A stretch of DNA of 64,000 nucleotides, taken from assembly GCA_016795385.1 (NCBI GenBank), contig JAEUHI010000021.1:29874-93873 (forward strand), given 5' to 3'. The stretch is from Verrucomicrobiales bacterium (GTDB lineage: Bacteria > Verrucomicrobiota > Verrucomicrobiia > Verrucomicrobiales > DEV007). Shown here in pieces: positions 53,506-61,102 of this stretch (its first letter is position 1; every line of letters begins with the position of its first letter). The notes beneath the pieces were generated by a model. The model was not told the DNA's origin. It made no database searches and was given only the letters and a program-made list of their open reading frames with translations. The position numbers and the translations under genes were made by a program.

Positions 53506-54141
53506 ATGGCCAAAGCCTCCCTCTCCGTCAACGAAGTCCGCGACATGATGCTCGCGGCCGCCGACCAGATCATCGCCTCCGAGCCCATCCTCACCGATGC
53601 CGACCGCGCCCTGGGCGACGGCGATCACGGGGTCGGGATGGAGCGCGGCATGACCGCGGTGAAGGAAGCGCTCGCCGGGAAGGACTTCCCTTCGGCCGGA
53701 AAAGTCTTCGTCGGCGTCGGCACGGCGATGATGTCGAGCATGGGAGGCGCCTCGGGCGCGATCTTTGGCATTCTCTTCCGCTCGGGCGGCAAAGCCGTGG
53801 GGGATGCGACCGAATTCACCGCCGCCCATCTCGCGACGCTGCTTCGCGAAGGTACCGACCAGGTCATGACCAAAGGGGCCAAGCCCGGCGACAAGACCAT
53901 GGTCGATGCCCTCGATCCGGCCGCGCAGAAAGCCGGTGAGGTCGCCGGTCTCCCGATCGACGAGGCTCTCGTCGCCGTGGCCGCCGCCGCCGCCGCGGGC
54001 CGCGAGGCGAGCAAGGACATGATCGCCACGATGGGGCGCGCCAAGACCCTCGGCGAAAACTCGCTCGGCAAGCCCGATGCGGGAGCGGTGAGCGTCTCGA
54101 TCATTCTCGCCGCGATGAGCGATTTTGTGGCGGGGCTCTGA
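53506..54141 (+). CDS. dhaL: Dihydroxyacetone kinase subunit DhaL
   Basis: This 211-residue protein has the ADP/Mg-binding motif 'LTDADRALGDGDHGVGMERG' at about residues 29-48 (Asp33, Asp38, Asp40), 'SSMGGASGAIFGILF', 'KPGDKTMVDALDP' and the final 'RAKTLGENSLGKPDAGAVS' typical of DhaL. In the PTS-linked enzyme, DhaL holds ADP that is rephosphorylated by DhaM. No dhaM is seen in the window. It is probably cotranscribed with dhaK. Confidence 0.93.
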   Translation: MAKASLSVNEVRDMMLAAADQIIASEPILTDADRALGDGDHGVGMERGMTAVKEALAGKDFPSAGKVFVGVGTAMMSSMGGASGAIFGILFRSGGKAVGDATEFTAAHLATLLREGTDQVMTKGAKPGDKTMVDALDPAAQKAGEVAGLPIDEALVAVAAAAAAGREASKDMIATMGRAKTLGENSLGKPDAGAVSVSIILAAMSDFVAGL

Positions 54142-54180
54142 GGTGGGAAGCCTTTGGCTCCCCCTCCCTCAAGCTCACAC

Positions 54181-54276
54181 TCCTACTCTTTCCTCCTACT
54201 CATACTCAGCGTGGGCCGAGCGCCGTCCGTTTTTTGAGTAAGAGTAAGAGTATGAGGATGAGGTAAGAGTAGGAGT
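54181..54276. repeat. Inverted hexamer arrays, element 2
   Basis: The left arm CTACTC/TACTCA words (54181-54208) face right-arm TGAGTAAGAG/GAGTAGGAG words (54234-54276). The right arm and its CGTCCG start agree closely with element 1 (23713-23756). It lies 28 bp upstream of the aroE start. Confidence 0.8.
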
Positions 54277-54304
54277 CCAAGACGAAGATGGCAGCGACCC
54301 AACC

Positions 54305-55234
54305 ATGAGCGACCCTGAAGTCTACACCCTCGCCGATCTCGGAAACTGGAAGGAAGCGACCCGTTCGCTCGAGTTTCCCGCCCGTCTTGCCGTGATCGGG
54401 GATCCGGTGGCTCATTCCCGCTCGCCGCAGATGCACAATCCGGCCCTGCGCGCCGCGGGGATCGCCGCAAGTTATGTGAGGCTCCACCTGCGTCCCGAGG
54501 AGCTCGCCGAGGGCATCGCGGGCATGAAGGAAGCCGGCTTCGTCGGATTCAACGTCACCATTCCCCACAAGAGCGCGGTGTTCGAGGCGGTCGATGACAT
54601 GAGCGAGACGGCCCGCCGCGTCGGCGCGGTGAATACCGTGGCGATCGAGGGCGGCAGTCTCATCGGGCACAACACGGATGCGCCGGGCCTGCGCCGCGCC
54701 GTGCGCGAGGCGTTTTCGATGGATCTCCGCGATCTGCGCATCATGATCGTCGGGGCCGGCGGCGGCGCCGGGCGCGGTGCCGCGGTGCAGTGCGCGATGG
54801 ATCACTGCGAACGTCTCGTGCTCGTGAACCGCACCGTGGAAAAAGCGAGCGAGCTGGCCGCGGAGTTGCGCGAGGTCATCCACGATCCCGACCGGCTCGA
54901 GGGACCGGCGGACCGCCTCGTCGCGATCCCGTGGGAAGAACGGTCCATGGAGCGCGAGCTCGGGCAGATCGATCTGATCATCAACGCGACCTCGCTGGGG
55001 ATGAAGCGGACCGATCAGGAAGTGGTCCCGCGCCGGCTCATTCAGCCGCATCATCTCGTTTACGACATGGTGTATGCGCCGGCCCGCACCCGCCTCATGG
55101 CGGAGGCCGAGGAGGAGGGGGCGAAGGCGGCGAACGGGCTGGGAATGTTGTTGTGGCAGGGAGCGCTCGCTTTCGAGTTCTGGTTCAACCAACCGGCGCC
55201 GATTGAGGCGATGCGGGCGGGGCTCGCCGGTTGA
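54305..55234 (+). CDS. aroE: Shikimate dehydrogenase
   Basis: This 309-residue protein has the shikimate-binding motif 'VAHSRSPQMHNPAL' (Ser38, Ser40), 'GFNVTIPHKSAVF' (Lys89), 'GHNTDAPGL' (Asp125), the cofactor loop 'IVGAGGGAGRGAAVQC' and 'NATSLGMK'. The first 25 residues are an extension. It converts 3-dehydroshikimate to shikimate for aromatic amino acids. Unlike the copy at 43997-44878 it has all motif residues, so this is the likely housekeeping enzyme. It lies after a hexamer element that may form its 5' leader. Confidence 0.92.
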   Translation: MSDPEVYTLADLGNWKEATRSLEFPARLAVIGDPVAHSRSPQMHNPALRAAGIAASYVRLHLRPEELAEGIAGMKEAGFVGFNVTIPHKSAVFEAVDDMSETARRVGAVNTVAIEGGSLIGHNTDAPGLRRAVREAFSMDLRDLRIMIVGAGGGAGRGAAVQCAMDHCERLVLVNRTVEKASELAAELREVIHDPDRLEGPADRLVAIPWEERSMERELGQIDLIINATSLGMKRTDQEVVPRRLIQPHHLVYDMVYAPARTRLMAEAEEEGAKAANGLGMLLWQGALAFEFWFNQPAPIEAMRAGLAG

Positions 55235-55383
55235 GGTGGTGGGGGGGGGCGAAAAGATGGGGCCCTCGCGAAAATTTCCGCATAGGACGGAGACCGGGTT
55301 CGTCATTCCGACATCACCGCAAGGTCCGGAACCCAGATGCCCGGATACAGGTGAGGCAATCCACACCCTACCCAACCTCTCCT

Positions 55384-55728
55384 ATGAAACTCATCGCCCT
55401 CGCCACCGCCGCTGCCGCGACTCTCGCTGTTGTCGGAGCCTCCACTGCTGAAGCCGGTCCCCGCTACTACGGCGGCGGATCCTACGGAGGAGGAGGCTAC
55501 GCCGGCGGTTACCGCGGAGGCTACGGCTACGTCGCCCCCAGCTACGGACGCGGCCACTGCGCCCCGGTCGTCTACAAGACGCACACGGTGGAGGTGAACC
55601 GCTACACCCAGTGCCGCACCGCCTACGACCACTGTGGCCGCCCCTACACTTACCACGTGACCGTGGTCACCTACTGCGACTACTACTCGAACGGCACCAC
55701 CCGCACCTGGTCGCGCACCTTCTCGTGA
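55384..55728 (+). CDS. Small secreted Gly/Tyr-rich protein
   Basis: This 114-residue protein has a signal peptide (residues 1-24, ending STAEA). A Gly/Tyr-rich part with repeats 'YYGGGSYGGGGYAGGY' follows at about 27-45. The C-terminal 55 residues contain four Cys and many Thr and Tyr (CAPVVYKTH, CRTAYDHCGRPYTY, VTYCDYYSNG). I do not recognise the family. It may be an envelope or matrix component. A strong terminator follows. Confidence 0.7.
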   Translation: MKLIALATAAAATLAVVGASTAEAGPRYYGGGSYGGGGYAGGYRGGYGYVAPSYGRGHCAPVVYKTHTVEVNRYTQCRTAYDHCGRPYTYHVTVVTYCDYYSNGTTRTWSRTFS

Positions 55729-55772
55729 GGATCGCCGGTGAGCCGGTGAAAATTTCAAAACTCCTCCCTCGG

Positions 55773-55805
55773 CAGGGCTCCGGAATCCGGAGCCCTGTTT
55801 TTTTT
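55773..55805 (+). terminator. Rho-independent terminator
   Basis: CAGGGCTCCGG pairs with CCGGAGCCCTG around AAT, and the hairpin is followed by eight T residues. It ends the transcript of the small secreted protein. Confidence 0.92.
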
Positions 55806-55833
55806 GCCACCACCCCCCCGCCGGATCCAGGCA

Positions 55834-55868
55834 ACAAAAAAGGCCCCCTCTCGCGAGGGGACCTTTTC
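55834..55868 (-). terminator. Terminator of the HTH-receiver gene
   Basis: Read on the minus strand, AAAAGGTCCCCTCGCGAGAG leads into a GGGGGCC hairpin half followed by six T residues. It lies 37 bp after the stop of the HTH-receiver gene and may work in both directions. Confidence 0.8.
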
Positions 55869-55904
55869 TAAAAGAGGGAAACCGTCAGAATGAGCCAGGA
55901 TCGA

Positions 55905-56465
55905 TCACGCGGCGTCGGCGCCTTTGTGACCGAGGATCTTGACGGTGCGATTGAGCTGATCGTATTCGATCGGCTTCTTGATCACCGTGACCGGACCGCT
56001 CGAGAGGATCTTCGTGAGGATCTCGCTGTCGGGGTAACCGGTGATGATCACGATGGGGAGATCGGGATAGATCTTCTTCAGCTTCGCGTAGAGTTCGTCG
56101 CCCGGAATGTCGGGGAGCTTGAGGTCGAGGAAAACGAGGTCAAAACGCTGTTTTTCCGCGTAGGCGAGCGCTTCGGCCCCGGTCCCGACGACGATGCGTC
56201 CGAATCCGGCTTTTTTGAGGAACTGTTTGAAAAGAGTCTGGAGCGAGGGGTCGTCGTCCACGACCAACACGGTGGGCTGGCCGCCTTCATCCGTCTTGAG
56301 GATGTCGCGGTCGAGCAGGCTGCGCTTGATGCGCCAGCGGCCACCAATCTGGATCGCAGGCAATTGGCCCCGCTGGACAAGGTAATACACCGTGGGGAGA
56401 GGGATCCGCAGATATTCTGCGGTCTCTTTCACGGTCATCAATTCTGGTGCTTCTTCGTCTGCCAT
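55905..56465 (-). CDS. Excisionase-type HTH fused to response-regulator receiver domain
   Basis: This 186-residue protein has a MerR/excisionase-like helix-turn-helix (HTH_17) at about residues 8-57 ('LMTVKETAEYLRIPLPTVYYLVQRGQLPAIQIGGRW' text). A receiver domain is at about 65-182, with the acidic pocket Asp70-72, phosphoacceptor Asp114 (VFLDLKLPDI), Thr142 and Lys164. Receiver-first with a C-terminal DNA-binding part is the common order; here the HTH comes first. No histidine kinase is next to it. It may bind DNA under the control of a kinase elsewhere. The upstream 100 bp are AT-rich. Confidence 0.88.
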   Translation of the reverse strand: MADEEAPELMTVKETAEYLRIPLPTVYYLVQRGQLPAIQIGGRWRIKRSLLDRDILKTDEGGQPTVLVVDDDPSLQTLFKQFLKKAGFGRIVVGTGAEALAYAEKQRFDLVFLDLKLPDIPGDELYAKLKKIYPDLPIVIITGYPDSEILTKILSSGPVTVIKKPIEYDQLNRTVKILGHKGADAA

Positions 56466-56960
56466 GTCTGTATTTGGGTTTCCCCCGGGAAGGGTTTTGG
56501 CCGGGTCGGGTTCACGTTTCAGGATTCAGTCGAAAAACCACAATCCTGAGTAAAAACACTCGGTTCTGGCAATTGTGGCCAATTTTATTAAAAACACAAG
56601 CGATAATTGAGAAATATTTCAATTATGAGATTCGAGATTGCGGAAATTCTGGATCGGGAGGATCGGTAGAATCCGTCCTTCGCCTTGGGTGAGGCCGCCG
56701 TGGTGAGGGAGGCGGGCGAAAGCGGACTCCGCGCGAACCCGGAATTGATGCGCGAAAACCGGAGCGGGTCAAATCAGGAATTGCGCGCTTTTGTGGGAGT
56801 TCCAGAGGGTGGATTGGCTTTTCCGGAGAGGGGTTGACTCGGTCCGATTCCGTGGCTTGGTTGGCGGCTTGGGGCGATCCGGAGATTTTCCCATGCCTCT
56901 CTAATTTTGACCGCGCGCGGTCCGTTTCCGAAGTCATTCACCGACAGATCGACACGAGAT
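56466..56960. promoter_or_regulatory. Divergent intergenic region, AT-rich core and GC palindrome
   Basis: This 495-bp region separates the divergent HTH-receiver and M23 peptidase genes and has no gene. Positions 56540-56645 are much more AT-rich than the rest of the window, with GAAATATTTC and GAGTAAAAACACTC dyads. A 14-bp palindrome, GACCGCGCGCGGTC, lies at 56909-56922, 39 bp before the M23 start. Promoters of both genes are presumably here, but no clear -35/-10 pair is seen. Confidence 0.6.
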
Positions 56961-57821
56961 ATGGTCAAATGCGAACATCGCCGCCCATGGCGGAGGCTGG
57001 GACTTTTCCTGGGAGGGATGGCCCTCGTCCTCGCGGTCGGTCCGGCCGAGCTCTCCGCCCAGGCCTTCACGACGACGCGTCTCGCCGATGGATTTGATTA
57101 CCCGGTGGGCAAGCCGAACGGCGACGGTTATTACATTTTCCGCGGATTCTCCCAGAACGGGCACCTCGGCGAGGATTGGAACGGCAATGGCGGGGGCGAC
57201 ACCGACGAAGGCGATCCGGTCTACTCGATCGCCCACGGGGTGGTCGTCTTTTCGGAAGATTACAAACGCGGCTGGGGCAATGTCGTGATCATCCGGCACG
57301 CCTACCGCGAGAGCAACGGCCAGATCGCCTTTGTCGATTCGCTCTACGGTCACCTCAAGGTGCGCTCGGTGCAGCTCGGCCAGCAGGTGACGCGGGGCCA
57401 GGTGGTGGGCACGATCGGCTGCGGCCCCTACCGGATGTATGCGGCCCACCTCCATTTCGAAATCCGGAAGGATCTCCGGGTGGGGATGCGACGGGAGCTC
57501 TACCCCCGCACCTACCAGACCTACCACGTGCCGAAGCAGTTCACGGACGCCCGACGCACCCTCCGCTACGAAGACCGCCTCGTGCGGGTGCCGATCAACA
57601 CCTTCCTGAAGAGCAACAGCAACCCGAACCGGATCGAGGTCGACGAGGTGAATCCGCCCGAACTCACCAGCACCGCGACGGAGCCGCAGACGGTGCGTCC
57701 CGAAGTGCCGCCGGCGGTGGAGATGGTGATCGAGGAGGAGACCCAGCCTACGGCGGCGACTCCTGAGAAGGCCAAGACCTTCCTCGAATTGCTGCGCGAA
57801 AAGCTCGCCAATCCGCAGTGA
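56961..57821 (+). CDS. M23 family metallopeptidase (LytM type)
   Basis: This 286-residue protein has an N-terminal signal segment (about residues 12-33). The peptidase core has 'NGHLGEDWNG' (first His and Asp near residues 67 and 71), 'YGHLKVRSVQLGQQV' and 'YAAHLHFEIRKD' (HxH near residues 163-165). These are the usual zinc residues of LytM-like cell-wall hydrolases. The C-terminus (about 190-286) is Pro/Glu/Thr-rich and lacks a fold I recognise. It probably cuts peptidoglycan or regulates amidases. Confidence 0.87.
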   Translation: MVKCEHRRPWRRLGLFLGGMALVLAVGPAELSAQAFTTTRLADGFDYPVGKPNGDGYYIFRGFSQNGHLGEDWNGNGGGDTDEGDPVYSIAHGVVVFSEDYKRGWGNVVIIRHAYRESNGQIAFVDSLYGHLKVRSVQLGQQVTRGQVVGTIGCGPYRMYAAHLHFEIRKDLRVGMRRELYPRTYQTYHVPKQFTDARRTLRYEDRLVRVPINTFLKSNSNPNRIEVDEVNPPELTSTATEPQTVRPEVPPAVEMVIEEETQPTAATPEKAKTFLELLREKLANPQ

Positions 57822-57860
57822 CGGCGGTGGGTTTGCCCGGTCCGCCACATCCGGCGGGCA

Positions 57861-59432
57861 TCAATCCCGGCGTTTTGTCAGGAAATACTCCACCGAATCG
57901 ACGAGGGCGCGCCAGCTCGCCTCGATGATGTTGTAGCTGACCCCGACGGTGCCCCAGGTCTCGTGATTGGCCGAGCTGAGAATGAGGACGCGCGTCTTCG
58001 CGGCGGTGCCCATGTGGCTGTCGATGATGCGGACCTTGTAATCCTCGAGCTCCATCTCGTCGATGTGCGGGTAGGCGGTGCGGAGGGCCTTGCGAAGGGC
58101 TCCGTCGAGGGCGTTGACGGGACCATCACCCTCGGCGACGCGGTATTCCTCGACGCCGTTCACGACGAGCTTCACGGTGGCGGAGCAGGTCTGGTAATCC
58201 CGGACGCCATCCCGGCGGAAGGTGCAATGGTATTCCTTGAGGTCGAAAAGCGGCTGATAGGTCTTTTGATGCTGGCGGATGAGGAGCTCGAAGCTGGCCT
58301 CGGCCGCCTCGAATTCGTAGCCCTGCTCTTCGAGTTCTTTCAGGCTCTTGAGGATCTCGAGGGCCTCGGGGCTGCCTTTCTCCACCTTCAGGCCGAGTTC
58401 CTCCGCCTTCATGAGCACGTTGGACTGGCCCGAGAGTTCGGAGACGAGGATGCGCTGGCGGTTGCCGACGGTGGCGGGGGCGATGTGCTCGAAGCTGTGC
58501 GCGACCTTCTGCACGGCGTTCACGTGCATGCCGCCCTTGTGCGCGAAGGCGGTCGAGCCCACGTAGGGGGCGCGGATGTTGTGGGCGTTGTTCGCGAGAT
58601 CGTCGACGAAGTGGGACAGGTGCGTGAGGCGGCCGAGGTCCGCGACCACGGGGCGATCCATCTTCAACTGGAGATTGGGGATCACGGTGGTGAGATTGCA
58701 ATTCCCGACCCGTTCGCCGTAGCCGTTCATCGTGCCCTGCACCTGGGTGGCCCCGGCGAGGATGGAGGCGAGGGCATTGGCCACGGCCACGCCGGTGTCG
58801 TCGTGGGTATGGATGCCGACGGGGATGCCGAGGGTCTTCATGACCACTTCGGTGATCTCCGCGACTTCGTGGGGCATGGTGCCGCCGTTCGTGTCGCAGA
58901 GCACGAGCCAGTCGGCACCGCCCTCTTTGGCGGCCGCGAGAGTGGCGAGGGCGTGCTCGGGGGCGTCCTTGTAGCCGTCGAAAAAGTGCTCGGCATCATA
59001 GACCACCTCGCGACCGTGCTCTTTCAGATAGCGGGTCGTGTCGCGGATCATGGCCTGGTTTTCCTCCTCCGTCGTGCCGAGGATCTCGGTGACGTGGAGT
59101 CGCCAGCTCTTGCCGAAGAAGGTGATGACGGGTGTCTTGGCCTCGAGGAGGGTGCGGACCTGGCCGTCGTCCTCCACCGCGATGCCTTTGCGGCGGGTGC
59201 TGCCGAAGGCGGCGATGCGCGCGTTTTTCCATTCCAGATCGGCAGCCTGTTCGAAGAAGGAGACATCCTTCGGATTTGACCCCGGCCAGCCGCCCTCGAT
59301 GTAGTGCATGCCGAAAGCGTCGAGCTCCTTGGCGATGCGGATCTTGTCGAGCGAGCTGAAGTTCACGCCTTCGCCCTGGGTGCCGTCGCGCAGGGTCGTG
59401 TCATACAGTTTCACTTCGGGGTGCTTGCTCAT
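57861..59432 (-). CDS. cimA: Citramalate synthase
   Basis: This 523-residue protein has the HMGL-like domain with 'KLYDTTLRDGTQGEGVNFSS' (about residues 8-27), 'CDTNGGTMPHEV', 'GIHTHDDTGVAVANAL' (HxH metal ligands) and 'GTMNGYGERVGN'. A C-terminal LeuA-type allosteric domain follows at about 390-523. It makes citramalate from acetyl-CoA and pyruvate for the alternative isoleucine pathway. The family differs from LeuA by its length and the motif details in the first 30 residues, which fit CimA here. The ATG at 59432 is preferred over longer starts. Confidence 0.9.
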   Translation of the reverse strand: MSKHPEVKLYDTTLRDGTQGEGVNFSSLDKIRIAKELDAFGMHYIEGGWPGSNPKDVSFFEQAADLEWKNARIAAFGSTRRKGIAVEDDGQVRTLLEAKTPVITFFGKSWRLHVTEILGTTEEENQAMIRDTTRYLKEHGREVVYDAEHFFDGYKDAPEHALATLAAAKEGGADWLVLCDTNGGTMPHEVAEITEVVMKTLGIPVGIHTHDDTGVAVANALASILAGATQVQGTMNGYGERVGNCNLTTVIPNLQLKMDRPVVADLGRLTHLSHFVDDLANNAHNIRAPYVGSTAFAHKGGMHVNAVQKVAHSFEHIAPATVGNRQRILVSELSGQSNVLMKAEELGLKVEKGSPEALEILKSLKELEEQGYEFEAAEASFELLIRQHQKTYQPLFDLKEYHCTFRRDGVRDYQTCSATVKLVVNGVEEYRVAEGDGPVNALDGALRKALRTAYPHIDEMELEDYKVRIIDSHMGTAAKTRVLILSSANHETWGTVGVSYNIIEASWRALVDSVEYFLTKRRD

Positions 59433-59656
59433 GGGAAAGGGAGTCGAAAAAACAGCGGTGCGGGGGAGGGGTGATCCCGACTCGGCTCGTTCCGGCAGTT
59501 GGAAAAAAGGACCGACTCGCAATCACCCGGCGGGTCAGCCGATAATGAGGATCGCGATGCGAATAAGAATGGAGCTCTGGGGGAGGCGGTCCATGCCGGA
59601 AGTCGGCGGGAAGTTAGCCGCGGCGGGCTTTTCGCGCAAGGGCGGAGTCGCCGCGA

Positions 59657-60799
59657 TCAGCCCGGCTTTCTCCCGGCCAGCTCGCACAGGCGCTTTTTGA
59701 GGGCATCGAGCCCCAAGCCGGTATCGGCGGAGATGGGGATGATCTCCTGTTTCGCGAAGCGCGTCCGCAGCGCCTCGAGCTTGTCGGCCGATTCGGGCAG
59801 GTCCATCTTGTTTGCCACGATCAGCCAGGGCCGTTCGGTGAGGCGCTCGTCGTAGAGCTTCAGCTCCTGCCTTAGGATCTGGATGTCCGAGACCGGATCG
59901 CGGTTGTCGACCCCCGCGGTATCGACGACAAAAAGAAAGATGGAGCAACGGCTGATGTGGCGGAGGAAGTCGTGCCCGAGCCCGATGTTGCGGTGCGCGC
60001 CTTCGATGAGACCCGGGATGTCCGCCACGGTCGTGCGCATGAAGCCCGAAAACTCGACCACGCCGACCATGGGAGTGAGAGTGGTGAAGGGATAGGACGC
60101 GACCTTGGGAGAGGCATTCGAAAGAGCGCCGAGCAGGGTCGATTTGCCGGCATTGGGGAATCCGACCAATCCGATATCGGCGATGCGACGGAGTTCCAGG
60201 TAGTACCAGCCTTCGTCGCCCTTGGTGCCTTCGGTGAACTCGATCGGAGCCTGGTTCGTGTCGGTGCGGAAACGCCAGTTGCCTTTGCCGCCGACGCCGC
60301 CGCGGCAGAGGACGAAACGCTGGCCGGGTTGGGTGAGGTCGGCGACGACTTCCCCGGCGGTGGGATCGTTCTCGTGCGGGTCGAAGACATCGTCGGCGTC
60401 CGTGTCCGAGAGATCGATCTCATCTTCATCGAGGCCCGCCCCGGCCTCGTCTTCGAAAAAGGTCTCCTCTTCCGCGCCCGGCTTGCGTTTCGGCTCGGGG
60501 GCCTCGGTGCGGTAGACCACGGTGCCGGGCGGGACTTTGAGGACGAGGTGTTTGCCCGAGCGGCCGGTCATCTTCTGTCCCATCCCGGCGGCACCTTTTT
60601 CGGCGTGGTAATGATGCTGGTAGAAGAAGCTGCGGAGATTGTCCGTATGCGGATCGACGACGAGCACGACATCGCCGCCCGCGCCGCCGTCGCCGCCATC
60701 GGGACCGCCCTTGGGCACGAATTTCTCCCGGCGGAAGCTGGAGCAGCCGTTGCCGCCGTCGCCGGCTTTGGCAAAAATGCGGATGTGATCAACAAACAT
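59657..60799 (-). CDS. obg: Obg GTPase with acidic insert
   Basis: This 380-residue protein has the Obg fold (residues 1-160) with 'KFVPKGGPDGGDGGAGGDVVL'. The G domain has 'GFPNAGKSTLL' (213-223), 'DIPGLIEGAHRNIGLGHDFLRH', 'NKMD' and 'ISADTG'. Residues about 97-150 are an extra, very acidic segment (EDEAGAGLDEDEIDLSD) that interrupts the Obg fold before 'DLTQPGQRFVLCRGG'. Obg helps ribosome assembly and stress control. The divergent start region holds the DnaA-box-like cluster. No C-terminal OCT domain is present. Confidence 0.93.
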   Translation of the reverse strand: MFVDHIRIFAKAGDGGNGCSSFRREKFVPKGGPDGGDGGAGGDVVLVVDPHTDNLRSFFYQHHYHAEKGAAGMGQKMTGRSGKHLVLKVPPGTVVYRTEAPEPKRKPGAEEETFFEDEAGAGLDEDEIDLSDTDADDVFDPHENDPTAGEVVADLTQPGQRFVLCRGGVGGKGNWRFRTDTNQAPIEFTEGTKGDEGWYYLELRRIADIGLVGFPNAGKSTLLGALSNASPKVASYPFTTLTPMVGVVEFSGFMRTTVADIPGLIEGAHRNIGLGHDFLRHISRCSIFLFVVDTAGVDNRDPVSDIQILRQELKLYDERLTERPWLIVANKMDLPESADKLEALRTRFAKQEIIPISADTGLGLDALKKRLCELAGRKPG

Positions 60800-60916
60800 G
60801 GGAAAATCGGGCTCGAGGGGAAAAGGGCACCGATACCACGGAATCCGGCCTTTGGGAAACGCCTTCGAGCCTCGGGAGGGATTCTTTTGACCCTTTTTCC
60901 CGGGTTTTTCACCGGG

Positions 60917-61034
60917 TTATTCACATTTTTCCAAGCCCCGATCCCGCGACACGACGGACTTTCCCGGGTTTTCAGGAGGTTTTTCCCAAGTTATTCACAT
61001 TTTTTCCCAACCTCGGGAAGGGGAGTGTGGAAAA
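60917..61034. promoter_or_regulatory. Cluster of three DnaA-box-like sites
   Basis: TTATTCACA occurs at 60917-60925 and 60991-60999 on the plus strand, and TTTTCCACA on the minus strand at 61034-61026. The first two are embedded in similar flanks (CCCGGGTTTT...CACATTTTT). They lie in the 303-bp gap between divergent obg and the AI-2E gene, in an AT-richer stretch. It is a candidate DnaA-regulated region or replication origin. Confidence 0.6.
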
Positions 61035-61102
61035 CCCAAAATCGCCTTTGCCTGCGAGGGGGCTCCGCATGTAGTTTCGAGGCCGACGCCCGCATCGCCG
61101 AC

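Noticed and set aside
59957..61102. Plus-strand extension of the AI-2E gene across obg
   Set aside because: It is the antisense shadow of obg. The transporter N-terminus fits the ATG at 61103.
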